A DNA stretch of 64,000 bases from Pseudomonas sp. (GCF_002796985.1 NZ_PEKX01000023.1:68870-132869); one strand, 5' to 3'; shown: positions 9,095-22,368, counted from the first letter of the stretch. The notes: generated by a model not told the origin, from the letters alone. Numbers and translations: made by a program.

Positions 9095-10408
9095 TCAGGC
9101 CATCGCTTCCTGGGGCTTGCCCAGCAGACGATCGATTATGACCATCACGGCCAGCATCGCGACCGAGGGGATCAGCCAGGCGAGGCCCTGTTCGGCCAGC
9201 GGCAGGTGACCCATCCAGGCCGGCATCCAGGCGTCGAGCTTGGCGCCCTTGAGGGCGTCGATGATGCCGAAGAGGAAGGAGATCGCCATCACTGGAGCGA
9301 CGATGCGGGTCTGCGAACGCCACAGGCTGGCGCAGAAGCTCAGCGCCACCAGCACAATGCACGGCGGGTAGATGGCGGTCAGCACCGGGATCGAGAACTG
9401 GATGAGCTTGGTCAGGCCCAGGTTCGACACCAACAGCGAGAAGCCGGCGAGGATGATCACCAGGCTGCGGTAGGACAGCGGCAGCACGCGGCAGAAGTAC
9501 TCGGCACAGGCGCAGGTCAGCCCCACAGCGGTGACCAGGCAGGCCAGCGCGATGAGCACGGCGAGGAAGGTGCTGCCCAGCGAACCGAAGGTGTGCTGCA
9601 CGTAGGCGTGCAGGACGGCAGCGCCGTTGGCGGCACCTGCGGCGATGTCGTGGCTGCCGGCCCCCAGGCGGAACAGGCTGATGTACACCAGCGCCAGACC
9701 GACGCCGGCGATCAGGCCGGCGATGATGGCGTAGCGGGTGATCAGACGCGGAGACTGCACGCCACGGGAGCGGATCGCGTTGACGATGACGATGCCGAAG
9801 ACCAGCGCGCCGAGGGTGTCCATGGTCAGGTAGCCATTGACGAAGCCCTGGGAAAACGCCGCAGTCTGATAAGCGGGCTCAGCGACACCAATGGGGCCGG
9901 CCGGCAGCATGAAGGCGGCGATGCCCAGAGCAGCCAGGGCGACGATCTTCAGCGGTGCGAGGAAGCGGCCCACGGTATCGAGCAGCTTGCCCGGATACAG
10001 CGAAATCACCAGCACGACCAGGAAGTACACCAGGCTGTAGAGGAACAGCGGCAGAGCGCCCTCCCCGGTCAACGGCGCCAGGCCGACTTCGAAGGAAACG
10101 GTAGCGGTACGCGGGGTGGCGAACAGCGGCCCGACCGACAGGTAACAGACAGCCGCCAGCAGCCCGCCGGCGACGCGGCCGATCGGGTGGCTCAGAGTGT
10201 CCATCGAGCCACCGACCTTGGCCAGTGCGACGACGGTGATCACCGGCAGGCCGACTGCGGTGATCAGGAAGCCCAGCGCCGCCATCCAAACATGTGGCCC
10301 GGACTGCAGGCCCACGATCGGCGGAAAGATGATGTTGCCCGCGCCGACGAACAGCGCGAAGGTCATAAACCCAAGTGCCAGGATGTCCTGGCCTTTCAAG
10401 ACTTTCAT
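9095..10408 (-). CDS. braB: Branched-chain amino acid carrier BraB (LIVCS family)
   Basis: A 437-residue, about 12-helix membrane carrier. The N-terminal block [21 protein letters not shown] is diagnostic for sodium-coupled Leu/Ile/Val carriers (BraB, BrnQ). It lies next to the sucD end of the TCA operon, as braB does in P. aeruginosa, which supports the name. The start at 10408 ([13 protein letters not shown]) matches the conserved N-terminus, but the ribosome site is weak (TTTCCCTTC before the ATG); an in-frame GTG 15 bases upstream is possible. A strong terminator follows. Confidence 0.92.
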   Translation of the reverse strand: MKVLKGQDILALGFMTFALFVGAGNIIFPPIVGLQSGPHVWMAALGFLITAVGLPVITVVALAKVGGSMDTLSHPIGRVAGGLLAAVCYLSVGPLFATPRTATVSFEVGLAPLTGEGALPLFLYSLVYFLVVLVISLYPGKLLDTVGRFLAPLKIVALAALGIAAFMLPAGPIGVAEPAYQTAAFSQGFVNGYLTMDTLGALVFGIVIVNAIRSRGVQSPRLITRYAIIAGLIAGVGLALVYISLFRLGAGSHDIAAGAANGAAVLHAYVQHTFGSLGSTFLAVLIALACLVTAVGLTCACAEYFCRVLPLSYRSLVIILAGFSLLVSNLGLTKLIQFSIPVLTAIYPPCIVLVALSFCASLWRSQTRIVAPVMAISFLFGIIDALKGAKLDAWMPAWMGHLPLAEQGLAWLIPSVAMLAVMVIIDRLLGKPQEAMA

Positions 10409-10543
10409 GAAGGGAAATACCACAGTGCTGAAACGGTTTCGTGGTCTCCCAAGGCACAACGACCGTACAGGCGCGACAAAGCCGCATCGGACGGGATCGG
10501 CTGACTCACGCTGGGCGAGCCTGCATATCCTGTGATGCTGCTG

Positions 10544-10717
10544 TCATCGGTACGGTGATTTGTTCTTGGAAGTCCGATAGCAGAGGTTTTCCATGGGCTC
10601 GTGGCCCGGTTGCTCCTGCATTCTGGTTATCCCGCCATCCTTGACGGTCAGGAACGCCGTCGCCTCCGGGTAGGAGTTGACGGTGAGCGAGCCTTCCCTT
10701 GTGGGGAACGCGACGCT
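10544..10717 (-). pseudogene. Open frame remnant with coding-like codon use, no start codon
   Basis: Between braB and the sucD terminator, one minus-strand frame stays open for 57 codons and shows GC3-rich, protein-like codons: SLTVNSYPEATAFLTVKDGG, then ITRMQEQPGHEPMENLCYRT. It begins immediately after an in-frame TGA and has no ATG, GTG or TTG near its beginning; the only internal ATGs are far in. An ATG in another frame overlaps that TGA. This looks like a decayed or frameshifted small gene. No family is recognised. Confidence 0.35.
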
Positions 10718-10835
10718 TCATATAGTTGCTAGCCTAACGATCTATTCCGATGAACTGCACTGACATACGTCAGATCGTCCGCGCAATGATCGGCGATGTC
10801 GCCTGAGCGACACTTTGTCAGACGCATCCTTAACG

Positions 10836-10863
10836 ACAGAGGCCACCCGAAGGTGGCCTCTGT
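10836..10863 (-). terminator. Terminator hairpin after sucD
   Basis: Stem ACAGAGGCCACC / GGTGGCCTCTGT (12 bp perfect) with a 4-base loop, 28 bases beyond the sucD stop. The T-run on the minus-strand side is weak, so termination may be partial. It closes the TCA operon. Confidence 0.8.
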
Positions 10864-10890
10864 TGACGGACGGTTAAATAAGCGAGGTGC

Positions 10891-11771
<881 letters not shown>

Positions 11772-11772
<1 letters not shown>

Positions 11773-12938
11773 TACTTACCCTCCGCGGCCTTGACGACTT
11801 GCTGGGCAGCGTCGGTCAGGCTGGTCGCCGCGATGATGTTCAGACCGCTTTCGGCCAGGACCTTGGCGCCGAGGTCGGCGTTGTTGCCTTCCAGACGAAC
11901 GACAACCGGGATTTTCACGCCGACTTCTTTCACGGCGCCAATGATGCCTTCGGCAATCATGTCGCAACGAACGATGCCGCCGAAGATGTTCACCAGAACG
12001 GCAGCGACGTTGCTGTCGGACAGGATGATCTTGAACGCTTCGGTCACGCGCTCTTTGGTGGCACCGCCGCCAACGTCGAGGAAGTTGGCCGGCTTGCCGC
12101 CGTGCAGGTTGACGATGTCCATGGTGCCCATGGCCAGGCCAGCGCCGTTGACCATGCAGCCGATGTTGCCTTCCAGCGCGACGTAGTTCAGTTCCCACTT
12201 CTGCGCATGGGCTTCACGAGCGTCGTCCTGCGACGGGTCGTGCATGGCGCGCAGCTTGGGCTGACGGTACATGGCGTTGGAGTCGATGTTGATCTTGGCA
12301 TCCAGGCAGTGCAGGTTGCCGTCTTTCTTGATCACCAGCGGGTTCACTTCCAGCAGCGCCAGGTCGTAGTCCTGGAACAGCTTGGCCAGGCCCACGAAGA
12401 TGTGGGTGAACTGCTTGATCTGGTCGCCCTTCAGGCCCAGCTGGAAGGCCAGCTCGCGACCCTGGTACGGCTGAGCGCCAACCAGCGGATCGATGGTGGC
12501 CTTGAGGATCTTCTCGGGAGTCTCGTGCGCAACCTTCTCGATGTCCACGCCACCTTCGGTGGAGGCCATGAAGACGATGCGACGGCTGGAACGGTCGACA
12601 ACGGCGCCGAGGTACAGCTCCTTGTCGATGTCGGTGCAGGATTCCACCAGGATCTTGCTGACCGGCTGGCCGTTGGCGTCAGTCTGGTAAGTCACCAGAC
12701 GCTTGCCCAGCCAGTTGGCGGCGAACGCCTTGGCGTCCTCTTTGCTCTTGACCAGCTTCACACCGCCCGCTTTACCGCGGCCACCGGCGTGTACCTGAGC
12801 CTTGACGACCCACTCGGTACCACCGATTTTTTCACAGGCTTCTGCGGCCTCTTCGGGGGTGTCGACGGCGTAGCCCTTGGATACGGGCAGGCCGTACTCA
12901 GCGAACAGCTGCTTACCCTGATATTCGTGGAGATTCAT
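11772..12938 (-). CDS. sucC: Succinate-CoA ligase subunit beta
   Basis: A 388-residue beta subunit with an N-terminal ATP-grasp domain ([18 protein letters not shown] start, [16 protein letters not shown] nucleotide-binding region) and a C-terminal CoA-ligase domain ([23 protein letters not shown]). It pairs with SucD in the cytoplasm. Length is that of the family. It lies 160 bases after lpdG; that spacer holds a small hairpin but no strong terminator, so read-through from the upstream suc genes is plausible. Confidence 0.98.
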
Positions 12939-13098
12939 GCTTGTCTACCGTTTTCGTCTTGGGTATTGCGCATTCGGCGCGGCGCTCGTGGCACCACGCC
13001 ACCTGTGACCGAGTCCCCCTCGGGGGAGAAACGATCCGGCGGAGTGAACGGCAGCCCCTCGCAAAAGACTGCCGCCCTCCCCGCCGTGGTCCCGTTCC

Positions 13099-14538
<1,440 letters not shown>

Positions 14539-14616
14539 TCAATCCTTATTCCGGTGAAGCGGACGGCCCCTTTCGGGGCCGTCGTGTAGTACGGGGCCGT
14601 CGTGTGAACTGATGTA

Positions 14617-15849
14617 TCAGACGTCCAGCAGCAGGCGAGCCGGATCTTCCAGCAGATCCTTCATGGTGACCAGGAAGCTTACCGCTTCCTTGCCATCGAT
14701 CATGCGGTGATCGTAGGACAGCGCCAGGTACATCATCGGCAGGATGACCACTTGACCGTTAACGGCCATCGGGCGCTCCTGGATCTTGTGCATGCCGAGG
14801 ATGGCGGTCTGCGGCGGGTTGACGATCGGAGTCGACAGCAGGGAACCGAATACGCCACCGTTGGAAATGGTGAAAGTACCACCGGTCATGTCTTCGATGG
14901 ACAGCTTGCCGTCTTTGGCTTTCTTGCCGAAGGTGGCGATGCCGTTCTCGATCTCGGCCAGGCTCATGAACTCGGCGTTGCGCAGAACCGGTACGACCAG
15001 ACCGCGGTCGCTGGAAACTGCCACACCGATGTCCTGGTAGCCGTGGTAGACGATATCGTTGCCGTCGATCGAGGCATTGACGCCCGGGAAGCGCTTCAGG
15101 GCTTCGGTGGCGGCCTTGACGAAGAAGGACATGAAGCCCAGGCGGACGCCGTTGTGCTTCTTCTCGAACAGGTCCTTGTACTTGTTGCGCAGGTCCATGA
15201 TCGGCTTCATGTTGACTTCGTTGAAGGTAGTCAGCATGGCCATGGAGGACTGGGCTTCGACCAGACGCTCGGCAACCTTGGCGCGCAGGCGGGTCATCGG
15301 AACGCGCTTCTCGACGCGGTCGCCAGCGGCAAACACGGGAGCGGCGGCAGCAGCCGGAGCGGCGGCCTTGGCGGCCGGAGCGGCAGCCGGGGCGTTCTTC
15401 TTGGCTTCGACAGCAGCGACGACGTCTTCCTTAGTGACACGACCGCCCTTGCCGGTGCCGGCCAGGCTGTTCGGGTCGATGCCGTTCTCTTCGGCCAGCT
15501 TGCGGGCGGCCGGCGAGAGGATGTTGTCGTCACCAGCGGCAGCGGCGGGAGCCGCGGCGGCCGGAGCAGCAGCCGGGGCCGAGGCAGCAGCCGGAGCGGC
15601 GGCGGCAGCACCGCCTTCGCTCAGCTTGCCCAGCAGTTCAGCGGAGAGGACGGTATCGCCCTCGTTCTTGACGATCTCTGCCAGGACGCCGTCGGCCTCG
15701 GCCAGCACTTCGATGACGACCTTGTCAGTCTCGATGTCGACGATCAGTTCGTCACGCTTGACGGCTTCACCGACCTTCTTGTGCCAGGTGGCGACGGTGC
15801 CGTCGGCAACCGATTCCGGGAAGGTTGGGGCTTTGATTTCGATAGCCAT
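14617..15849 (-). CDS. sucB: Dihydrolipoyllysine-residue succinyltransferase (E2 of 2-oxoglutarate dehydrogenase)
   Basis: A 410-residue E2 subunit. Domains in order: lipoyl domain (1-77, lipoylated Lys in [12 protein letters not shown]), an Ala/Pro-rich linker (about 80-105), the E1/E3-binding domain ([21 protein letters not shown], about 110-150), a second Ala/Pro linker, and the catalytic core (from about 178) ending with the His-Asp active site SYDHRMIDG. It transfers succinyl groups from SucA to CoA. It sits 42 bases after sucA in the same operon. Confidence 0.97.
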   Translation of the reverse strand: MAIEIKAPTFPESVADGTVATWHKKVGEAVKRDELIVDIETDKVVIEVLAEADGVLAEIVKNEGDTVLSAELLGKLSEGGAAAAAPAAASAPAAAPAAAAPAAAAGDDNILSPAARKLAEENGIDPNSLAGTGKGGRVTKEDVVAAVEAKKNAPAAAPAAKAAAPAAAAAPVFAAGDRVEKRVPMTRLRAKVAERLVEAQSSMAMLTTFNEVNMKPIMDLRNKYKDLFEKKHNGVRLGFMSFFVKAATEALKRFPGVNASIDGNDIVYHGYQDIGVAVSSDRGLVVPVLRNAEFMSLAEIENGIATFGKKAKDGKLSIEDMTGGTFTISNGGVFGSLLSTPIVNPPQTAILGMHKIQERPMAVNGQVVILPMMYLALSYDHRMIDGKEAVSFLVTMKDLLEDPARLLLDV

Positions 15850-15891
15850 TATGTGTGTTTCCTTAAATTCGGTATCAACTGCGCGTTGGCG

Positions 15892-18723
15892 TTAAACGGT
15901 GAAGGCGTCCTGCAGCAGTTTTTCCTGCTGCTCGGCGTGCATCGAAGCGTAGCCGCAAGCCGGAGCTGCCGAGCCTTCGCGGCCCGCGTATTCCAGGTTG
16001 AGACCTTTCTTGTGCGCGGCGATGACACGACGCATGTGGTGCTGCGAGCAGAACCAGGCCCCCTGGTTCATCGGCTCTTCCTGGCACCAGACGATGTGCT
16101 TGAGGTTCTTGTACTGCGACAGCACCTCGGCCAGATCGTCTTCCGGGAACGGATACAGCTGCTCGAGACGAACGATCGCGATGTTCTCGAGACCTTCGGC
16201 ACGACGCTTCTCCAGCAGGTCGTAGTAGACCTTGCCGCTACACAGCACGATGCGGTCGACTTTCTTCGGATCCAGGCTGTCGATCTCGTTGATCACGGTC
16301 TGGAACGAACCGTCGGCCAGATCTTCCAGGGTCGAGATGGCCAGCTTGTGACGCAGCAGCGACTTCGGAGTCATCACGATCAGCGGCTTGCGCAGCGGAC
16401 GGATCACCTGACGGCGCAGCATGTGGTAGACCTGAGCCGGAGTAGTCGGCACACAGACCTGGATGTTCTGCTCGGCGCACAGCTGCAGGTAACGCTCCAG
16501 ACGCGCGGAGGAGTGCTCCGGACCCTGGCCTTCATAGCCGTGCGGCAGCAGCATGGTCAGGCCGCACAGGCGCTGCCACTTGGTCTCGCCACTGGTAATG
16601 AACTGGTCGATCACGACCTGCGCACCGTTGGCGAAGTCACCGAACTGCGCTTCCCACACCACGAGTGCATCCGGGGTAGTGGTGGCGTAGCCGTATTCGA
16701 ACGCCAGCACGGCTTCTTCCGAGAGGTAGGAGTCGTACAGGCTGACGCGCGGCTGACCGTCGAACAGGTTGGCCAGCGGGATGTAGACCGAGTCGTCCTT
16801 CTGGTTGTGCAGCGCCGCGTGGCGGTGCGAGAAGGTGCCGCGGCCGACGTCCTGACCGGTCATGCGTACCGGGTGACCTTCGAACAGCAGGGTGGCGTAG
16901 GCCAGGTTCTCGGCGAAGCCCCAGTTGATCGGCATGCCGCCGGCCGACATTTTGGCGCGGTCTTCGTAGATCTTCTGCACCTGACGCTGCATGACGAAGC
17001 CGTCCGGTGTCTCCAGCAGCTTGTTGGACAGATCCTGCAGGGTCTTCAGGTCGCAGCGGGTATCGTGACGCGCGGTCCAGGCATGGCCGACGTACGGACG
17101 CCAGTCGACGAAGAGCTCCTTGTTGGGCTCCTTCACCAGGCTCTTCACCACGTGCTGGCCGTTGTCGAGAGCGTCGCGGTATTCGTCGACCTTCTCCTGG
17201 GCCTGCTCGGCGGTCTGCACGCCAGCTGCAATCAGCGCGTCGGCATACAGATCACGGGTGGTGCGCTGCTTGGCGATCTGCTGGTACATCATCGGCTGGG
17301 TGCCGCTGGGCTCATCCGCCTCGTTGTGACCACGACGGCGGTAGCAGACCAGGTCGATGACCACGTCACGCTTGAACTGCATGCGGTAATCGACGGCCAG
17401 CTGGGTCACGAACAGAACCGCTTCCGGATCGTCGCCATTCACATGGAAGATCGGCGCCTGGATCATCTTCGCCACGTCGGTCGCGTACTCGGTGGAACGA
17501 GCATCGTCCTGACGGCTGGTGGTGAAGCCGACCTGGTTGTTGATCACGATGTGGAGGGTGCCGCCCGTCTTGTAAGCACGGGTCTGCGACATCTGGAAGG
17601 TTTCCATGACCACGCCCTGCCCCGCGAAGGCGGCATCGCCGTGGATGGAAATCGGCACGACCTTGTCGCCACTGCCATCTTTGCGACGGTCCTGGCGAGC
17701 GCGTACCGAGCCCTCGACCACCGGGGAAACGATTTCCAGGTGGGAGGGGTTGAATGCCAGGGCCAGGTGAACTTCGCCGCCGCTGGTCATGACGTTGGAG
17801 GAGAAGCCCTGGTGGTACTTCACGTCGCCCGAACCCAGCTGGACCAGTTTCTTGCCTTCGAACTCGTCGAAGAGGTCACGCGGATTCTTGCCGAGAGTGT
17901 TCACCAGGACGTTCAGCCGGCCACGGTGGGCCATGCCGATGACGATTTCCTTGACGCCATAGGAGCCGGAGCGCTGGATGATCTCATCGACCATCGGGAT
18001 CAGGCTCTCGCCGCCTTCCAGACCGAAGCGCTTGGTGCCCGGGTATTTGGTGCCCAGGTACTTTTCCAGGCCCTCTGCGGCGGTCAGACGCTCGAGAAGG
18101 TGGGAGCGCGCGTCGACGGAATACGTCGGACGGCCACGGACGCCTTCCAGACGCTGGGCGAACCAGTGACGCTGTTCGGAATCCACGATGTGCATGAATT
18201 CGGCGCCGATGGTGCTGCAGTAGGTCTGCTTGAGAGCGTCGACGATTTCACGCAGGGTCGCTTCTTCCTTGCCGATGTAGAGTTCACCGGTACGGAAAGT
18301 AGTGTCGAGGTCTGCAGCGGTAAGCCCGTAATGTTCGAGCGACAGATCGGAGGGAGCAGTACGCACCCAGAGCCCCAGCGGATCAAGCGATGCCGCCTGA
18401 TGGCCGCGCAGACGGAACGCCAGGATGAGACGCAGGACTTCGACCTGTTTCTTTTCGTGCTCGGTGCTGACGCTGCCGGCGGACACCGGTGCGGCGCGAC
18501 GCTGGTTCTTGGCCAGGAGTACGAAATGATCACGGATCGAGGAATGCGAAACGTCGGGGGCGGGATTACCGTCGGCGGGGAGCTTCTGGAAGTACGTGCG
18601 CCACTCTTCTGGCACAGCGTTCGGGTCGTGCAGGTAGAGCTCGTAGAGCTCTTCGACGTAGGCAGCGTTTCCACCGGATAGATGGGCACTGTTCCACATC
18701 CGCTGCATTACGCTTTCGTGCAT
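15892..18723 (-). CDS. sucA: 2-oxoglutarate dehydrogenase E1 component
   Basis: A 943-residue thiamine-diphosphate enzyme that decarboxylates 2-oxoglutarate and reductively succinylates SucB. The N-terminal motif SHLSGGNAAYVEELYELYL, the substrate-binding GMAHRGRLNVL, the ThDP/Mg region GDAAFAGQGVV to NNQVGFTT, and the C-terminal transketolase domain with QFGDFANGAQVVIDQF are visible. Length matches E. coli SucA (about 930). The start at 18723 is preceded by a 248-base spacer after sdhB that contains a hairpin (18905-18925) but no clear terminator. Confidence 0.98.
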   Translation of the reverse strand: MHESVMQRMWNSAHLSGGNAAYVEELYELYLHDPNAVPEEWRTYFQKLPADGNPAPDVSHSSIRDHFVLLAKNQRRAAPVSAGSVSTEHEKKQVEVLRLILAFRLRGHQAASLDPLGLWVRTAPSDLSLEHYGLTAADLDTTFRTGELYIGKEEATLREIVDALKQTYCSTIGAEFMHIVDSEQRHWFAQRLEGVRGRPTYSVDARSHLLERLTAAEGLEKYLGTKYPGTKRFGLEGGESLIPMVDEIIQRSGSYGVKEIVIGMAHRGRLNVLVNTLGKNPRDLFDEFEGKKLVQLGSGDVKYHQGFSSNVMTSGGEVHLALAFNPSHLEIVSPVVEGSVRARQDRRKDGSGDKVVPISIHGDAAFAGQGVVMETFQMSQTRAYKTGGTLHIVINNQVGFTTSRQDDARSTEYATDVAKMIQAPIFHVNGDDPEAVLFVTQLAVDYRMQFKRDVVIDLVCYRRRGHNEADEPSGTQPMMYQQIAKQRTTRDLYADALIAAGVQTAEQAQEKVDEYRDALDNGQHVVKSLVKEPNKELFVDWRPYVGHAWTARHDTRCDLKTLQDLSNKLLETPDGFVMQRQVQKIYEDRAKMSAGGMPINWGFAENLAYATLLFEGHPVRMTGQDVGRGTFSHRHAALHNQKDDSVYIPLANLFDGQPRVSLYDSYLSEEAVLAFEYGYATTTPDALVVWEAQFGDFANGAQVVIDQFITSGETKWQRLCGLTMLLPHGYEGQGPEHSSARLERYLQLCAEQNIQVCVPTTPAQVYHMLRRQVIRPLRKPLIVMTPKSLLRHKLAISTLEDLADGSFQTVINEIDSLDPKKVDRIVLCSGKVYYDLLEKRRAEGLENIAIVRLEQLYPFPEDDLAEVLSQYKNLKHIVWCQEEPMNQGAWFCSQHHMRRVIAAHKKGLNLEYAGREGSAAPACGYASMHAEQQEKLLQDAFTV

Positions 18724-18971
18724 GCTTGGTCACCCTCGGTAAGGGGACTCCACCTGTGGAATCTCTGACGCGAAGTCTACACAGCGACTTCAAGCCACCG
18801 ATTCCCGCAGATAGTCCGGGTACCAGCCCGGATGCCCCTGCTGGTCATATATACGATTTCAAATCAGACCACTGCTTTGTGAGCTGTGGTCCGTAGGTAC
18901 TGCACCGCCGGACATGTTCCGGCGGCACAGGTGTCGCTCTTGCAATGATCTTTGGGCGCAAGGCCCGCCGA

Positions 18972-19679
18972 TCAAGTGCCGCTTTGCAGCAGCATGTTAC
19001 GGATGTGACCGATTGCCTTGGTGGGGTTCAGACCCTTCGGGCAGACGTTCACGCAGTTCATGATCCCGCGGCAGCGGAAGACGCTGAACGGGTCATCCAG
19101 GCTCGCCAGGCGCGCCTGAGTTTCGGTGTCGCGGCTGTCGGCCAGGAAGCGGTAGGCCTGCAGCAGCGCGGCGGGGCCCAGGAACTTGTCGGGGTTCCAC
19201 CAGAACGACGGGCAGGAGGTCGAGCAGCAGGCGCACAGAATGCACTCGTACAGACCGTCCAGCTTCTCGCGCTCTTCCGGGCTTTGCAGACGCTCGATGG
19301 CCGGCGCTGCATATTTGTTCTGCAGGAACGGCTTCACGCTCTCGTACTGCTTGTAGAAGATGCGCATATCGACGACCAGGTCACGGATGACCGGCAGGCC
19401 CGGCAGCGGACGCAGGACCAGCTTGCCACCCTTCAGGCCAGCGGCCGACAGGGGGGTGATGCAGGCCAGGCCGTTCTTGCCGTTGATGTTCATACCGTCG
19501 GAACCGCACACGCCTTCACGGCAGGAACGACGGTAGGAGAAGCCCTCGTCCTGTTCCTTGATCAGCGCCAGCACGTCCAGGACCATGATGTCCTTGCCGT
19601 CGGTATCGACCTGGAAGTCCTGCATATAAGGTGCAGCGTCCTTCTCAGGGTTGTAGCGGTAAACACTCACTTGCAACAT
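18972..19679 (-). CDS. sdhB: Succinate dehydrogenase iron-sulfur subunit
   Basis: A 235-residue iron-sulfur subunit of complex II. The [2Fe-2S] ligands are in CREGVCGSDGMNINGKNGLAC; the [4Fe-4S] and [3Fe-4S] ligands are in CILCACCSTSCP and CRGIMNCVNVCPKGLNP. It relays electrons from the SdhA flavin to ubiquinone at SdhCD. I chose the ATG at 19679 (MLQVSVYRYNPEKD), which matches the conserved N-terminus; a GTG nine bases upstream is also open. It follows sdhA by 11 bases. Confidence 0.97.
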   Translation of the reverse strand: MLQVSVYRYNPEKDAAPYMQDFQVDTDGKDIMVLDVLALIKEQDEGFSYRRSCREGVCGSDGMNINGKNGLACITPLSAAGLKGGKLVLRPLPGLPVIRDLVVDMRIFYKQYESVKPFLQNKYAAPAIERLQSPEEREKLDGLYECILCACCSTSCPSFWWNPDKFLGPAALLQAYRFLADSRDTETQARLASLDDPFSVFRCRGIMNCVNVCPKGLNPTKAIGHIRNMLLQSGT

Positions 19680-19690
19680 GGCGGGCACCC

Positions 19691-21463
19691 TTAGTAAGTA
19701 CGAACCTTGGGTTCGAATGCCGGAACAGTTTTCGGCGCGAAGTTGACGGCACGCTTGGCTACACGCTTCTCACCCGGGAAGTACAGGGTGTGGCACAGCC
19801 AGTTCTCGTCATCGCGCTCCTCGAAGTCTTCACGGGCATGCGCGCCGCGGGACTCTTTGCGGGCTTCAGCCGCAATCGCAGTGGCTTCGGCCACTTCGAG
19901 GAGGTTCTGCAGTTCCAGCGCTTCGATACGCGCCGTGTTGAATGCCTGGCTCTTGTCGTTGATCTTGACGGTGGCGATGCGCTCACGCAGATCAGCCAGT
20001 TGAGCGATACCTTTCTGCATGTACTCGCCGGTACGGAACACACCGAAGTAGTTCTGCATGCAGGATTGCAGCTCGCGCTTGAGCGGAGCGACTTCTTCGC
20101 CGCTGGTGCGCTCGTTCACGCCGTTCAGGCGCTTGAAAGCGGATTCCAGATCGGACTCGGAAGCCTGGCGGTGCTCGATACCATCCTTGAGCGCCTTTTC
20201 CAGGTGCAGACCGGTGGCACGACCGAACACAACCAGGTCGAGCAGCGAGTTGCCGCCCAGGCGGTTGGCGCCGTGTACCGATACGCAGGCCACTTCGCCT
20301 ACAGCGAACAGGCCTTCGACGATCTGCTCGTTGCCATTGGCATCGGTGGTCAGGGCCTGGCCATGGATGTTGGTGGCAACGCCGCCCATCATGTAGTGGC
20401 AGGTCGGGATAACCGGGATCGGAGCGACGACCGGATCGACGTGAGCGAAGGTCTTGGACAGCTCGCAGATGCCGGGCAGGCGGCTGTGCAGTACTTCTTC
20501 GCCGAGGTGGTCGAGCTTCAGCAGTACGTGGTCCTTGTTCGGGCCCACGCCGTTGCCGGCGATCACTTCCTTGACCATGGAGCGGGCAACCACGTCGCGG
20601 CCGGCCAGGTCTTTCGCGTTCGGAGCGTAACGCTCCATGAAACGCTCGCCATGGGCGTTGATCAGGTAGCCACCTTCACCGCGGCAACCTTCGGTGACCA
20701 GTACACCGGCGCCGGCGATGCCGGTCGGGTGGAACTGCCACATTTCGATGTCCTGCACCGGCACACCGGCGCGCAGCGCCATGCCGATACCGTCACCGGT
20801 GTTGATCAGGGCGTTTGTGGTGGAGGCGTAGATACGGCCGGCACCGCCAGTGGCCAGGACCACGGCCTTGGAGCGGATATAAACGGTGTCGCCGGTTTCG
20901 ATGTCGATGGCGATGACGCCAACCACATGACCGTCCTGGTTCTTCACCAGGTCAACCGCGTACCACTCATTAAGGAAGGAAGTACCGCTCTTCAGGTTGG
21001 CCTGATAGAGGGTGTGCAGCAGGGCGTGACCGGTACGGTCGGCCGCAGCGCAGGTACGGGCAGCCTGACCACCCTTGCCGAAGTCCTTGGACTGGCCACC
21101 GAACGGGCGCTGATAGATGCGGCCCTGCTCGGTACGGGAGAACGGCAGACCCATGTGCTCCAGCTCGAACACGGCTTCAGGGCCGACGGAGCACATGTAT
21201 TCGATTGCGTCCTGGTCACCGATGTAGTCGGAGCCCTTGACGGTGTCGTACATGTGCCAGCGCCAATCGTCATTCGGGTCGGACGAGGCGATGGCGCAGG
21301 TGATGCCACCCTGAGCGGAAACGGTGTGCGAACGGGTCGGGAAGACCTTGGTCACCACGGCGGTCTTGTGACCACCCTGGGCCAGTTGGAGCGCGGCACG
21401 CATGCCGGCACCGCCGCCACCGATGATGATGGCGTCGAAGGAAAGAGTACGAATGCTAGCCAT
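19691..21463 (-). CDS. sdhA: Succinate dehydrogenase flavoprotein subunit
   Basis: A 590-residue catalytic subunit of complex II, oxidising succinate to fumarate. The FAD dinucleotide fold ([19 protein letters not shown]), the covalent flavin-binding His in [11 protein letters not shown], the active-site [11 protein letters not shown] and the catalytic Arg region RGEGGYLIN are present. Length is normal. It lies 3 bases after sdhD and 11 bases before sdhB, so tight co-translation is expected. Confidence 0.98.
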   Translation of the reverse strand: MASIRTLSFDAIIIGGGGAGMRAALQLAQGGHKTAVVTKVFPTRSHTVSAQGGITCAIASSDPNDDWRWHMYDTVKGSDYIGDQDAIEYMCSVGPEAVFELEHMGLPFSRTEQGRIYQRPFGGQSKDFGKGGQAARTCAAADRTGHALLHTLYQANLKSGTSFLNEWYAVDLVKNQDGHVVGVIAIDIETGDTVYIRSKAVVLATGGAGRIYASTTNALINTGDGIGMALRAGVPVQDIEMWQFHPTGIAGAGVLVTEGCRGEGGYLINAHGERFMERYAPNAKDLAGRDVVARSMVKEVIAGNGVGPNKDHVLLKLDHLGEEVLHSRLPGICELSKTFAHVDPVVAPIPVIPTCHYMMGGVATNIHGQALTTDANGNEQIVEGLFAVGEVACVSVHGANRLGGNSLLDLVVFGRATGLHLEKALKDGIEHRQASESDLESAFKRLNGVNERTSGEEVAPLKRELQSCMQNYFGVFRTGEYMQKGIAQLADLRERIATVKINDKSQAFNTARIEALELQNLLEVAEATAIAAEARKESRGAHAREDFEERDDENWLCHTLYFPGEKRVAKRAVNFAPKTVPAFEPKVRTY

Positions 21464-21466
21464 GGA

Positions 21467-21835
21467 TCAGTTACCCCAGAGAATCTGCACACCCCAGACG
21501 AAGAATGCGAACATGGCCATGCCGCATACTGCCTGGACGAGGAAACGCACGACGGTCGCGGATTTGCCCAGCGCCATCGGAGTCAGGTAGTCGGTCGTGA
21601 TGGTCCACATACCGACCCAGGCGTGCACGCTCAGGGAAACCAGGGTCAACAGGCTGAAGATCTTCATCAGGCTGTGGGAGAACAGACCGTGCCACTGGGC
21701 GTAGGAAATGCCCGGATGCGCGATCAGGAAGCCCAGCAGGAAGAGAACATAAGCCGCGAGAACGACCGCGGAGACGCGCTGGACCATCCAGTCATAGAGA
21801 CCCGAACGCGACAAGTTTGTGACGTTAGTTACCAT
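21467..21835 (-). CDS. sdhD: Succinate dehydrogenase membrane anchor SdhD
   Basis: A 122-residue (124 from the upstream ATG at 21841) membrane anchor with three helices. SRSGLYDWMVQRVSAV is the conserved quinone-site start, and HAWVGMWTITTDYL carries the haem-ligand His and the Asp-Tyr pair near the quinone. With SdhC it binds haem b and ubiquinone. Its start codon lies inside the end of sdhC. Confidence 0.95.
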   Translation of the reverse strand: MVTNVTNLSRSGLYDWMVQRVSAVVLAAYVLFLLGFLIAHPGISYAQWHGLFSHSLMKIFSLLTLVSLSVHAWVGMWTITTDYLTPMALGKSATVVRFLVQAVCGMAMFAFFVWGVQILWGN

Positions 21836-22215
21836 ACCCATACCCCCGCCAGAACGATCAGCACCACTGCGACAGCGATGACGATTTTCGAACCACGCTT
21901 ACCGCCTTCCAGTGTTTCGCCAATACCTGCGTCCATGACGAGGTGACGAATACCGGCTACCAGGTGGTACAGCAGCGCAGACAGCAGGCCCCAAATCACA
22001 AGCTTGACCAACGGATGGGTCAGACACGCCTTCACCTGCTCGAAGCTTTCTTCCGAAGCGAGGGAACGATCCAGTGCGAACAGCAGCACTGCGATGCCCA
22101 CGAACAGAATGACGCCAGAGATACGGTGGAGAATCGACGTGTAAGCAGTGATAGGGAGTTGGATGGTCCTTAGGTCTAGGTTTACGGGTCGTTTGCTATT
22201 CACGGCTTTTTTCAC
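21829..22215 (-). CDS. sdhC: Succinate dehydrogenase cytochrome b556 subunit SdhC
   Basis: A 128-residue cytochrome b subunit with three helices. RPVNLDLRTIQLPITAYTSI followed by LHRISG holds the Ser/Arg quinone-site residues, and LLYHLVAGIRHLVMD carries the haem-ligand His. The start is GTG (GTGAAAAAAGCC) with AAGGG upstream. It overlaps sdhD by a few bases. It is the first gene of the sdh-suc cluster, divergent from gltA. Confidence 0.95.
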   Translation of the reverse strand: MKKAVNSKRPVNLDLRTIQLPITAYTSILHRISGVILFVGIAVLLFALDRSLASEESFEQVKACLTHPLVKLVIWGLLSALLYHLVAGIRHLVMDAGIGETLEGGKRGSKIVIAVAVVLIVLAGVWVW

Positions 22216-22339
22216 ACTGAGAGCCCTTCTATGGATCAGGGCTAGTTGTCGGGAGGTGCACTTGTCAGGTACCCATCACCTTCGGGAGTGACAACCGCCT
22301 ATGGAGCAAGGCTCGAGAGGCCTTGGCGGCTGGTCGCCG

Positions 22340-22368
22340 AGTATAGACAGTTAGGTTCCTAATGACAA
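22340..22368 (-). promoter_or_regulatory. Candidate sigma70 promoter for sdhC
   Basis: On the minus strand, TTGTCA (22368-22363) and TATACT (22345-22340) are separated by 17 bases, a near-consensus housekeeping promoter about 125 bases upstream of the sdhC start. Confidence 0.65.

Noticed and set aside
10506..10721. 71-codon minus-strand frame starting ATG at 10721
   Set aside because: Its composition is Arg/Gly/Gln-rich and non-protein-like; the overlapping frame without a start is the one with coding-like codons.
15530..15610. Ala/Pro-coding repetitive DNA considered as a repeat element
   Set aside because: It is the flexible linker of SucB, whose Ala/Pro-rich codons look repetitive.
14707..18681. 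A very long open frame (about 1,300 codons) antisense to sucB and sucA
   Set aside because: It mirrors the GC3-rich codons of the two real genes, has no recognisable domain, and spans two separate genes on the other strand.
18905..18925. Hairpin in the sdhB-sucA spacer considered as a full terminator
   Set aside because: The 8-bp stem has no T-run on the minus strand; at most it attenuates.
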